Shown here piece after piece: positions 1 through 7,859 of a stretch of DNA of 14,330 nt; position 1 is the first letter of the stretch; every line of letters begins with the position of its first letter. The position numbers were made by a program, and so were the translations under genes. Location of the stretch: the NCBI GenBank assembly GCA_002751075.1, contig NAOQ01000027.1:55912-70241 (forward strand), written 5' to 3'. Origin of the DNA: Ichthyophonus hoferi (taxonomy: Eukaryota > Opisthokonta > Ichthyosporea > Ichthyophonida > Ichthyophonidae). The notes below the pieces were generated by a model. It did not search any database. It was not told the origin of the DNA and was given only the letters and a program-made list of their open reading frames with translations.

Positions 1-143
1 AAAAAAATAATGAAAAAAAAAAAAAAAAAAACCCTTCCAACTTTAAAATGTAAATACAAGGAGGAATACAATAAAACATTTAAATATTGACATTTAAAGA
101 AATACAACAACATTAAAATATTAAAAATTAACTCTTGCCATAC
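1..143. other. TMEM87-like intron 9, partial
   Basis: This stretch is AT-rich with an A-run at the left edge (about 1-31) and no supportable exon on either strand. It also holds one copy (115-133) of a short AAAATATTAAAAATTAACT-like motif that recurs in intron 7 at 725-742 and 853-870. Confidence 0.6.
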
Positions 144-246
144 ATGGGCCTGTTCCATATAGTGAGCCTCCCAGTAAATCAATGAAGTAGTGAAAAACAG
201 CATGCCAAAGCCTAAAATACGGTACATTTCTTCGCCCAGAGAGGGT
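144..246 (-). CDS. TMEM87-like exon 9 (GYG..KP.LG end and TM4)
   Basis: The acceptor CCCTATCTAG| completes the codon for Lys and continues PSLGEEMYRI, then a hydrophobic segment LGFGMLFFTTSLIYW. The donor CAT|GTATGG gives phase 0. If the donor were ignored, the frame would close a few codons later, which would truncate the family at four helices; use of the donor is therefore more likely. No further exon is visible in 1-143. Confidence 0.85.
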
Positions 247-2195
247 CTAGATAGGGCAGAAAGTAGGTAGGTTAATATAGTATAGTACAAGATAGCATAG
301 TATAGTATAATATAATATAGTATAGTATAGTATCGTATCGTATATCATAATGTGGTATATAAGGAACCTAGGATATACAGGATATATAGGGTATATAGGC
401 AGTAGCTAGGTTAGTAGGTCTGTATAGTATGTATAGTATGTATAATAGTATGTTAGTATAATAGTATAATAGCATAACTCCTAAAGAGACAATAATATAC
501 ACAAAATAGTAAAAACAGAAAATATACCATGATAATGCAATAAAGGCAGGTATTAATAAATAGATCGGGTGACCTAATCAAGAAAGAGAGAAAACTTACT
601 TCATAACGCCGTAACCATTCGAGACGAATAGAATGAGCATGCTCACTATCGATAACATAGCAACCATGACAAACACACTAAAACCGAGAAGAGGCTTGGC
701 TATGATTGGTTAAGAACATTTTTTAAAATATTAAAATTAACTTTAAAAATAAATATGAAAGACAATATGATTGTAAATATTAACCGGTTTACCATAATTA
801 TCATAGACGAGCCATTTTAGAAGGTATTTACAACTGGGTAGGAAAAATCTTTAAAATATAAAAATTAACTTTAAATATTTATATAAAAGACACCATATGT
901 AACCCAGAACTATATTTAAAACACATAACCATATATAGAACACATATAACCATATATAGAACACATATAACCATTATAGAACACATAACCATATATAGAA
1001 CACACATAACTACATATAAAACACATATAACCATATAGAGAACACATAACTATATAGAACATATAGCCACATAAAGGATACAAGCCATCCCATGGGTATT
1101 GGAGTATCGATACCAGCCAGTAAACATCGACATCTGAATCATGCTTAATAAGAGAACAGCACTAGTCCAATACTGTGTAACTACTGGTTAGTTTTAAATA
1201 AACTTAAATATTAGCACCACTCACGTAACAAAATATTGTATCTTAAAAATTAAAATATATTAAATACTCTCTACTATTCGTTCACTCTTGATATATAACT
1301 CAATCCCATTCCCTAATTTAATTGAAAAATTACAGAATAATGGCTAATAATTCACTATATGTCTCACCAGAAATAAACAGTAAGCCAACAATAATGCCAA
1401 AAAATAAAATTATAATCGAAATGTGATTGAATAAACTCATATGCCATAAAAATTAAAATATAAAAATTATTGCTGGTCGGTTCAGCCAAATAATTGGTTC
1501 AGTCAGTAACAAGCCTAAAGTTGCTATACTAGGGTATGCCGTTGCCCATTTTGGTATTTCTGTTCATACGCTACACCAAATTGGCTTCATTAGAGTAAAT
1601 TATTGTATAGACCAATCATTGAAAAAATTAAAAGTAATAAATCTTCATATACATATATTAGAAATATACAAGTATAATAAACATACCCGTGTATCTATAT
1701 GTATAGCATAAAGTTAATATTTAAACTAAATATGTAGCCACTCACCTGTAGCTTTAAAATATCCCTATAATAGCAGGCCATAAGGACAAACCAGACAACA
1801 GCCATTATTACATAGATGGCAGAGATTACATAGTGGGCCTGTGATATGATCATTTATAGTTAAGCCTATATATGGTAAGTATATTAAGTTAATCGATTAA
1901 TTGATTGGTTGCCTTTAATTATTTTAATGATAAGAGCTATAGTGCTAAACCAATTGTTTGATATCAACCCAATCAATTAACAGATGAATGTGCAAATAAT
2001 TTGGTGTTATTACATATAGTTATATTTATATAACTTTATCTATTTACTTTTAAATGGGAGAAAGATTTTGTCGATTAATAAAATTTATTTTGATACTTGG
2101 ACAATCTATCAATACCATTTCAAAGATTATCAAATATATACATATATACATACATGCATACATACACACATACATACACATATACATATATGCAT

Positions 2196-2226
<31 letters not shown>

Positions 2227-5200
2227 GAATGCATCTCACATACAACCAATTGAGGATATTGTTCTGCGGACAAGTATCCAGTTTTACTCTTATATATAAA
2301 CTCGCCCTTGAAGCTCTGTGGATGAGCGTCTGCTTGCACCAAATAAGGTAAGACAACCGCATACCAATAACCATCTTCATTAATTTGTGATTCGTTCACT
2401 TCCTGTGGGTGGTTATGTTTGGTTGGTATACCCGAATGGGAAAAAATTTATATGTATAGTAGCAAAAGACCATATATAGTAATAATAGACCATGCATAGT
2501 AATATATGATTGTATATGTGCACATTTATAGTATAAGGCTGCTAACTTAAAATGAGACATACTATTATACATCAGTATATACACGGAGTATATGTTATAT
2601 AAACACGTACAAATGAAAACATACATGTGTAGATATATACAGACAAAGATAAATCAAAATATATATACTGCAGGAAGTTTAGGATAATATAATAGAATAT
2701 AGTATAATATAATATAATAAAATATAATATACTATACTATATTACACTATACTATACTATACTACTCTAGGCTACCCTACCCTATACCATATTATACTAT
2801 ATTATATCATACTATACTATACTGTGCTATGCTGTTATGCTATCCTATACTACACTATATTACACAATAGTAAGTATCATATACTTTCTTATACTATACT
2901 TTATTATACTATACTAGACTCTACTATCCTTTACTACTATCCTATACTAATACTATACTATATTCTAGTATTCTATCTTATCCTATCCTATCTTATACTA
3001 TCTTATACTATCCTATACTATACTATTATATACTCTATATCTTATACTATAGCCCTTCCTTACCATATTTAGAGGTTTAAGACAGTTCACCATTCCTCCA
3101 TATATCCTACCCGCAGCTTCTTCTTTGATAATTAATCCATCAGCACAGACATACCCTGCTTGTAGCTATAGGTATAGTGGTATAGTGAGAGATAGAGACG
3201 GAGAGAGAAAGTGAGGGAGACGGAGAGGGAGAGGGAGAGGGAGAGGAAGAGGAAGAGGTATAGATAGATAGCTATATGTAGATGTATAGATATAGATATA
3301 ATGAAAACAAAGAGATACCGTTAATAGTTATTAGAAGAGATAGGTGTATATTTATCTAATAAATCATAAACAGTAATACATATCTATCACTTAGAAATAA
3401 GTATAAAACCTTATTTCTAAGCTACGCCAATCGTATTAATGGCATAAACCCCGTTATAGTAACATCCTAGATTAGGCTAACCAGTTTTTGACCAATATAT
3501 AACATACATATGATCAAATCCTTAGACTATTATACCACTATCCTATTATACTATCCTACCAGTTACTGCTACGCTATCATACGATCATACGTAACATCTC
3601 ATCTACTATCATACACAGTACAATACATAATATAAAACAAACATTCATACCATAGTGCATACTGTCACACTATAATGTATAGTATAATACGTATTATTCT
3701 GCATACTATCGTACATACTACAATGTATACTATTTTATATACTATCATACATAGTATAATACATAGTATAATACGTAATATAAAATATACATTCATACTA
3801 TAGTACATACTGTCATACTATAATACACACTATAATACATACCATTATATATACTGCCGCACATCCTATAATATATAGCTATTAAACTTATTATCGTACA
3901 CACTATAATGTATACTATTATACATACTAGAATACATACACATGCATTATATCTTACACATATACACTAATTAATTACCTCTGTATTTGTATCACAGCAA
4001 TATTTTTTCCCTCCTCCTTGATTATTATTGGTCTTCTGCATACACCACCTAGTCAGCAAGAAATAATAAAAATCACAGGTTAGATTGGCCTATATATACC
4101 CATCTATTAGATCTTAGACATGTTGACCAATAGCCTAGGACAAGGTATCTATAAAAAACTAATTGTCATCCTGTTCATGGAAGTGACGTATGGTGTATTG
4201 ACCATATATGCATATATGTGCACGAGTTGTTGGAGGAGGGGGTGGGTGTCTATATAATATATGGATCCTATATAATCATCATAATGGTAATATCAAGTCA
4301 TCAAATCGCAGTAAATGAAACAATAAAAATGATATTCTTAATGGGGCCACCAAGCAATAAACCACTGATGTGGCACGATATACGGATATTGACTTATTTA
4401 TTTATCAGTTTAATTAGCCTTATTTGGTAGCTTCAACCTGTCCTATTCGTTTTACTTGTTCACATCTATTATTTTCTCACCATCTTTCTATTGATTGGTC
4501 TCTATCAGCCAATCTAAATTACTAGATTATTGACAATTTTCCAATTATCTCTCGTACCTGCTTTTAAAATTATGCACCTATATATCCTATTAGTGTGTAC
4601 ATGTTCGGTATTTACCTATATATATGGTAGTATTATGTTGTATTGTCTTCATTCCATTCTATTCTATCATATTATATTACATTGTCATTGAATTATATTA
4701 AATTGTACTAAATTATAATGTATTGTATGTCCTGTATTGTATTGTATTGTATTCTATTAAATTATAAATTATGTTGTATTCTATTCTCTTATATTATATT
4801 ATATTATATTGTATTGTGTTATACTATGTCATATTATATTATATTATATTATACTGTGCCACAATATACCATATTACATGCCCTTACATGTCATTCATTA
4901 CACTATACAATGCGCCTACATCTACATTCGCCTACAGATACAGTAACAAATACAAACACGGGTAATATATATGAAATTATATATATATATACATACATCT
5001 TGGCCAAACTGGTGCAAGTGTCGACCATGGAATACAGCCCATGCCAGCTTCCCTTCTTCGGAGGCCTCTTCGCATATCGCTATGATAAGGAACCAATCAT
5101 TTATTATCATTCCAAAACAACCCTATACCCAGTCAGGTATGATAGAAAGAGAGAAAGATAGGAATCAGGAAATATCCTATAGAACATATATATATATATA

Positions 5201-5475
5201 TATAATATAGTATAGCTATTTTAATATTGTATGTTACATGTTTCTCACCTATACCCCTTCATATCCTTTCCTCTTGTATTATCCCTTTCTTCATTTCCTT
5301 TGATAAACATTAACATACCATTAATAACAATATTTCCACTGCCTTTTTTAAGTGTCTCACTGTTGAAGTTGACGATGGTATCACCGGCTTGATGAGCAAA
5401 ACTTACTTTCATTCCATTACATGTTTGCGTTGCGGCTGCTATTAACAGCACTGCTAAAGTTTTGACGTTAAACAT
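144..5475 (-). CDS. TMEM87/PTM1-like Golgi seven-transmembrane protein (GOST family), N-terminal nine exons, gene runs off left edge
   Basis: Nine exons (5475-5319, 5079-4997, 4035-3979, 3165-3064, 2402-2244, 1838-1746, 1172-1082, 699-600, 246-144) join with GT-AG borders and compatible phases to give 315 residues. Residues 1-21 are a signal peptide (MFNVK, hydrophobic core, CNG). Residues 22 to about 175 form a lumenal domain with five Cys. GYLSAEQYP precedes TM1 and CYYRDILKLQ follows it. TM2, TM3, the motif GYGVMKPSLG and TM4 come next. From memory, the family has YP before TM1, RD(I/L)L.(L/I)Q after it and GYG(V/I)(V/M)KP.LG; the segment from GYLS to the end of TM1 aligns with human TMEM87A without gaps. 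Such proteins sit in Golgi/endosomal membranes and act in retrograde traffic or as channel-like proteins; the exact role here is inferred. TM5-7 and the tail are outside the window. The sequence is too divergent to choose between animal TMEM87 and fungal PTM1. Confidence 0.88.
272..352. repeat. ATAGT pentanucleotide array in intron 8
   Basis: Imperfect units of TATAG/TATAA run along the plus strand. In the transcript, which is the minus strand, they read ACTAT, complementary to the array of intron 4. Looser TATAGG and GTATA units continue to about 475. Confidence 0.85.
600..699 (-). CDS. TMEM87-like exon 8 (TM3)
   Basis: The acceptor ATCATAG| and strong donor AA|GTAAGT bound 100 nt, phase 1 in and phase 2 out. 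It encodes a long hydrophobic helix (FSVFVMVAMLSIVSMLILFV) followed by SNGYGVMK. The GYG(V/I)(V/M)KP motif is split by the intron, and exon 9 supplies the second half. Confidence 0.9.
928..1070. repeat. Minisatellite of ACACATAACCATATATAGA units in intron 7
   Basis: About seven imperfect units of 18-22 nt share ACACATA(TA)ACCATATATAGA. The array begins just beyond the exon 7 donor in the transcribed direction, and no coding is seen in it. Confidence 0.85.
1082..1172 (-). CDS. TMEM87-like exon 7 (TM2)
   Basis: The acceptor TTACACAG| and donor CTT|GTATCC bound 91 nt, phase 0 in and phase 1 out. The peptide starts YWTSAVLLLSMIQMSMFTGW and continues YRYSNTHGMA. It parallels the family TM2 block (F/Y-W-I-G/S-A-V, then a Tyr-rich loop ending in a Gly-containing turn). 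The donor is weaker than its neighbours. Confidence 0.85.
1746..1838 (-). CDS. TMEM87-like exon 6 (TM1)
   Basis: The exon has 31 codons, phase 0, between ATCACAG| and CAG|GTGAGT, both near-consensus. It encodes a hydrophobic helix (YVIMAVVWFVLMACYY) followed by RDILKLQ. The RD(I/L)L.(L/I)Q loop after TM1 is conserved in TMEM87 and PTM1 proteins, making this one of the two most diagnostic exons. Confidence 0.92.
2134..2227. repeat. TA/CA/TACA microsatellite in intron 5
   Basis: The tract mixes (CATA)n, (CACA)n and (TA)n. In the transcript it is a UG/UA-rich tract that starts about 16 nt after the exon 5 donor. UG-rich tracts near donors can bind splicing factors; whether it matters here is unknown. 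Confidence 0.85.
2244..2402 (-). CDS. TMEM87-like exon 5 (end of lumenal domain to TM1 approach)
   Basis: The exon has 53 codons, phase 0, with acceptor CACCCACAG| and donor GTT|GTATGT. It encodes EVNESQINEDGYWYAVVLPY and ends with GYLSAEQYPQLV. The YLSA..YP block immediately before TM1 is a hallmark of the TMEM87/PTM1 group. The intron that follows starts with a long TG/TATG run. Confidence 0.88.
2690..3058. repeat. ACTAT pentanucleotide array in intron 4
   Basis: A long, imperfect run of CTATA/CTATC/TTATA units on the plus strand reaches almost to the exon 4 donor. The transcript reads ATAGT repeats, the reverse complement of those in intron 8. Open frames across it are low-complexity artefacts. 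Confidence 0.9.
3064..3165 (-). CDS. TMEM87-like exon 4 (lumenal domain)
   Basis: The exon has 34 codons, phase 0 in and out, with acceptor CCTATAG| and donor ATG|GTAAGG. The peptide includes GYVCADGLIIKEE and GGMVNCLKPLNM, adding two lumenal Cys. The reading frame is closed by a stop immediately upstream of the acceptor, which supports that border. An unusually long pyrimidine tract precedes the acceptor in the sense strand. Confidence 0.75.
3186..3259. repeat. Purine tract (GAGAGG)n, a long polypyrimidine tract before exon 4
   Basis: The plus strand is almost pure G/A, with GGGAGA units. In the transcribed sense it is a CU-rich tract of about 70 nt ending some 20 nt upstream of the exon 4 acceptor. 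That is where a polypyrimidine tract normally lies, but it is far longer than usual. Confidence 0.85.
3536..3925. repeat. Degenerate CATACTATAATA array in intron 3
   Basis: Units of 10-20 nt built on CATACTAT(A)ATACATA alternate with TATAGTATAATAC, so the tract contains both strands' versions of the motif and can fold on itself. No exon is seen in it. Confidence 0.8.
3979..4035 (-). CDS. TMEM87-like exon 3 (lumenal, CC pair)
   Basis: This is a 57-nt exon, phase 0 at both ends, with acceptor TATGCAG| and donor GAG|GTAATT. It encodes KTNNNQGGGKKYCCDTNTE. A second AG lies 15-20 nt upstream (ending GACTAG), but only the chosen one keeps phase with exons 2 and 4. The short length and low complexity make this the weakest of the nine exons. 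Confidence 0.6.
4036..4627. other. Rest of intron 2, no supportable exon
   Basis: I searched for a further minus-strand exon between exons 2 and 3. Short open pieces exist (for example 4218-4250, Pro/Ser/Thr-rich), but none has paired splice sites and a compatible phase. Exons 2 and 3 join in phase without one. Confidence 0.5.
4628..4868. repeat. TATTG/TATTA pentanucleotide array in intron 2
   Basis: Imperfect TATTG, TATTA and TCTAT units fill the middle of intron 2. The apparent reading frames through it are tyrosine/leucine/isoleucine/cysteine low complexity and are not genes. Confidence 0.85.
4997..5079 (-). CDS. TMEM87-like exon 2 (lumenal domain)
   Basis: The acceptor TTATCATAG| and donor GAT|GTATGT bound 83 nt that enter in phase 1 and leave in phase 0. 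The peptide contains ICEEASEEGK and LAWAVFHGRH; one Cys and one Trp fit the lumenal domain. The exon is clearly richer in G and C than the flanking intron. Confidence 0.75.
5319..5475 (-). CDS. TMEM87-like exon 1 (signal peptide)
   Basis: The ATG opens 52 codons plus one base. Lysine follows the initial MFNV, then a hydrophobic run rich in L, A and I, then a small-residue c-region ending CNG: a typical cleavable signal peptide. The donor G|GTATGT ends the exon in phase 1 and fits exon 2. A stronger-looking donor, AAA|GTAAGT, lies inside the exon at 5407/5406; its use would shift the frame of exon 2. The lumenal residues after the signal have no motif I recognise. Confidence 0.75.
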
Positions 5476-6030
5476 AACAAACGACCCAATGTAGAAAATA
5501 AAAATAACACAAAATATTATTAAGATAAATAGTAATAATATACCTATGTGTACGTTTAATTGTCCCTAGCGGGAATGGGTTTAATATAATATTATTATTG
5601 TTGTTATATTATATCATTATAATACATCATACGTTATATTATATTTTATTAATAGTTTAATAGTTTAATAGTAATAATAAATTCCGTAAGACAAATATTT
5701 GGCTTGGCTTTCAAAAATCACATAGCATCATAACCCTAAAATATCATGGGTTCACATCCTGCCAATATCGATCACTTTATTGGCTCATTATAATTCATTA
5801 ATTTAACCATAAGAAAACGATTTAATCGCGTAGTAGAAGGAATAAGATCGGTCGAGATCTTTCTTTAGAAGTTATATTATGTATATATATATTACATATT
5901 GCATTACATAAATGAACGTGTAATAGCGTCATATAATATCTTATTCGCAATGAAAAATTTAATATATTATTAGAAAATACTTAATAAATTCGACACAATA
6001 GACAACCATTATATTGTCATAATATAATTG
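5476..6030. other. Interval between the unknown minus-strand gene and the TMEM87-like start; probable promoter side
   Basis: About 555 nt separate the stop at 6031 from the ATG at 5475, both on the minus strand. The interval is AT-rich, with TTTAATAG units near 5650-5680, and has no convincing exon. A TMEM87-like promoter should lie here, but I see no clear core element. A GC-richer patch (about 5825-5870) is unexplained. Confidence 0.5.
5958..5963 (-). terminator. Possible poly(A) signal ATTAAA
   Basis: ATTAAA, the commonest variant of the AAUAAA signal, lies about 65 nt beyond the stop at 6031 on the same strand. In sequence this AT-rich the match could be chance. Confidence 0.3.
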
Positions 6031-6319
6031 TTATATATCTGGAGCTGAAACAGCGTTGTAGCATTTAAGTAGCACCAAATTTAACCACTTTTCCTGGAGA
6101 CTAACTTAAAACAATTGTGGCTATTTGATTGGGTTCAGTTTCTTTGGGTTTATAGAGTATGAATGTTTATTTTTTATTATTCTAGTATACCTGAACTGTC
6201 GGGTTTGCACGTACGTAATTAATTAATTTCTTAATGTTTCTTTCTGTACGTACATATAGATGATAGATATCATTACATTTACCTATGTACACATACAAAC
6301 TCTCTTTAAACAATAATAT
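6031..6319 (-). CDS. Unrecognised gene, last two exons
   Basis: The final exon (6093-6031) follows a good acceptor, AGTCTCCAG|, and encodes EKWLNLVLLKCYNAVSAPDI then stop. The exon before it ends at 6191 with donor CAG|GTATAC, phase 0, after a 97-nt intron. It is open back to 6319 and includes GKCNDIYHLYVRTERN and INYVRANPTVQ. Codons follow an RNY-like pattern, and the joined peptide is charged and probably helical. The upstream border is undecided: usable AGs lie at several points between about 6190 and 6306. No family is recognised. It lies just upstream of the TMEM87-like gene on the same strand, with its 3' end facing that promoter. Earlier exons were not traced with confidence. Confidence 0.5.
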
Positions 6320-6655
6320 TTACCAAGTACTACAGTTTAATGCTACTATGTATTTTATATCATTTATAGCATTATGTATATGTTTATTTCCAGATATGGA
6401 CTTATATATATATATAATATTATTGTTAATCCAACTGCTACAAACTATTCCACAGAACACAAGCCATGCAATTAAGTATAAAAGGCTAATCCACTTTTTC
6501 TTTCTAATAGGAGGACTACTAAGAAAAGCTTTATCTACACAAACCACACGGCCTAAATGGGGGAGTGTGTTAGCGAGTGGAAGGGATTGATGGAGAATGG
6601 ACAGATGAAATGAAAAGAGGATATACAACAGGGTGCAGAGAACAACCTCCCTAAC
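6320..6655. other. Segment open on both strands; candidate exon of uncertain strand
   Basis: On the minus strand a frame runs through PHLGRVVCVDKAF and a hydrophobic stretch, with a pyrimidine-rich acceptor ending CCCATTTAG. On the plus strand an equally good acceptor, TTTTTCTTTCTAATAG|, leads into GLLRKALSTQTTRPKW and ends at a stop near 6590. Both strands keep some RNY bias. I cannot decide which, if either, is transcribed as an exon; transcript reads would settle it. Confidence 0.3.
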
Positions 6656-6799
6656 TTAGATTGTTTGCTTAATGAGTTCAGTACTCAAACTTTGTTGCTG
6701 CAAATAAATTAAAATGTAATTCATTGTTTAAACTTATTAATAACATACCATAGCGTGGCATGACATGACATTTTTGTCATCATTTATCCATATACTTAT
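6656..6799 (-). CDS. Candidate pair of small exons, unrecognised
   Basis: An upstream piece (6799-6749) encodes ISIWINDDKNVMSCHAM and ends at a strong donor, ATG|GTATGT. After a 51-nt intron, a strong acceptor, TTTATTTGCAG|, leads into QQSLSTELIKQTI and a stop, in phase. The intron is shorter than others in the window. The plus strand of 6612-6715 is also open, so this may be coincidence. If real, its stop makes it a different transcript from the exons at 6031-6319. Confidence 0.25.
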
Positions 6800-7298
6800 C
6801 TATACATGTATATATATATATACTTCCTACAGTTGGTTGGAACTAAATTGCAACAACAGTATGCATATTGTAGATTGAATTATTTACTTATAACTGGTTT
6901 GCTTTTAATTTCTCAAAAGTGTGGATTTATTTATATATGTATGTGTATGTGTATGATCCTGTGGTGAAATTGCTGGAGTGTTTGAGGGTCCTTAATACTA
7001 TTATAAAGAATATATTATATAATAGATGTTGGAACAGTTAAATACTGTCTAATTTTTCATTTGGTAATAGATGATATTATGTCTTTGTAACTCCTTTTCT
7101 ATTTTATGTTTATTTACTATATTTATATTTATATAGGTCAAATATAGCGGCTGCATTATCAACATAGGCGAAATAATAATAGTTATAATTATTTTATAAA
7201 TCTTTATTTAATTATTGTATATATTTTGTTAATCAATAATGAATTTTGCTATTATTTTATTTTATCATATTTTATTATATTGCATACCATTATATTAG
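6800..7298. other. AT-rich interval with weak coding hints
   Basis: Two short patches look coding but lack matching splice sites: plus strand near 6952-7010 (DPVVKLLECLRVL, helical) and minus strand near 7110-7160 (AYVDNAAAIFDLY). The rest is AT-rich with TA runs, including 6809-6822. Confidence 0.35.
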
Positions 7299-7859
7299 AC
7301 TACATTTTATATTAAAATATCTTGGAGCTCTCTACAGTCTCATTCCAATCATGCACAGTACAGTCAATTCGTGGGTACCATTTTTAAATTTTATTACATT
7401 ATAATTATGTAACATTTGTTATTATGATTCTCCAAATATATATATATAAATACATAAATTGCTTATTGTAATATCTTAGTGCCAGATTGTCATCCACAAT
7501 ACTGTAAATTGGAATTGCAGTAGTTCTAGAATATTTATTGGGTTTGTATGGCAGAATGACATTCAGCTGATACATTACCATAAGACATTTCATATTCTCA
7601 TTCAAGGCCATTGATTAGCTTTACTTTGATGATGCATATTCCTAAGCATACTATTCTCATGTATATATGAAAAGGTTGGGATTTTTTGTTTTTAGAATGG
7701 TCTGATAACGTCAAAATGTTAATTCAGGCCTGCATTAGGGACTTAGTCTGTCTTATGTCTATTCTATCCAATGTTTCAGACGATGACATTGCAGTCAGGA
7801 AAAGAATCAATGTAGCAGTTTGTGTGATTCTATATCAAGGGTTGAGTACACAGCAATGA
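7299..7859 (+). CDS. Unrecognised plus-strand gene, last exons
   Basis: The last exon (7696-7859) follows a very strong acceptor, GATTTTTTGTTTTTAG|. It encodes WSDNVKMLIQACIRD, VCLMSILSNVSDDD and AVRKRINVAVCVILYQGL before a TGA. Its codons are strongly RNY on this strand, and the peptide is amphipathic and helical. Two earlier pieces fit in phase: 7299-7374 (ILKYLGALYSLIPIM, donor TGG|GTACCA) and 7480-7519 (CQIVIHNTVNWNC, donor A|GTAGTT). These two are less certain. The helical character suggests a repeat or bundle protein, but no family is recognised. The 3' end overlaps by about 30 nt the tail of a minus-strand frame in module A. Confidence 0.4.
7405..7611 (-). other. Minus-strand open frame overlapping the candidate plus-strand gene
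   Basis: A 68-codon frame from an ATG encodes MALNENMKCLMVMYQLNVIL and PIYSIVDDNLALRYYNKQF, with RNY bias at least as good as the plus strand. Internal donors CTTATG|GTAATG and TTTAT|GTATTT and an acceptor ATTTACAG| could make part of it an exon. I could not link it to other minus-strand exons in phase. Confidence 0.3.

Noticed and set aside
928-1070. Regularly spaced repeats considered as a CRISPR-like array
   Set aside because: There are no unique spacers between units, units are imperfect and contiguous, and the context is an intron of a eukaryotic gene.
2068-2399. Overlapping open frames across the CA/TA repeat on both strands
   Set aside because: Most of the residues are Tyr/Ile/Thr/His/Cys from the microsatellite. 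Only the minus-strand part upstream of 2244 is real, as TMEM87-like exon 5.
2824-3072. 82-codon plus-strand frame rich in Tyr, Leu, Ile and Ser
   Set aside because: It is a translation of the pentanucleotide array, with no splice or start context; intron 4 of the minus-strand gene covers it.
3064-4054. Apparent similarity between exons 3 and 4 (IIIKEEG against LIIKEEA)
   Set aside because: It appears only in a frame of exon 3 that is out of phase with both neighbouring exons, so it is probably chance.
4718-5161. 147-codon plus-strand frame, the longest in the window
   Set aside because: The first half is the TATTG/TATTA array and the second half is the antisense of TMEM87-like exon 2. Codon pattern and splice sites favour the minus strand.
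5749-5759. GGTTCACATCC resembling a tRNA/SINE B-box
   Set aside because: No A-box at the right distance, no T-arm pairing and no cloverleaf can be drawn around it.
6597-6620. In-frame TGA between two codon-like plus-strand stretches, considered as selenocysteine or a recoded stop
   Set aside because: No selenoprotein context or hairpin is visible, and the TMEM87-like and PH genes show standard stops, so a variant code is unlikely.
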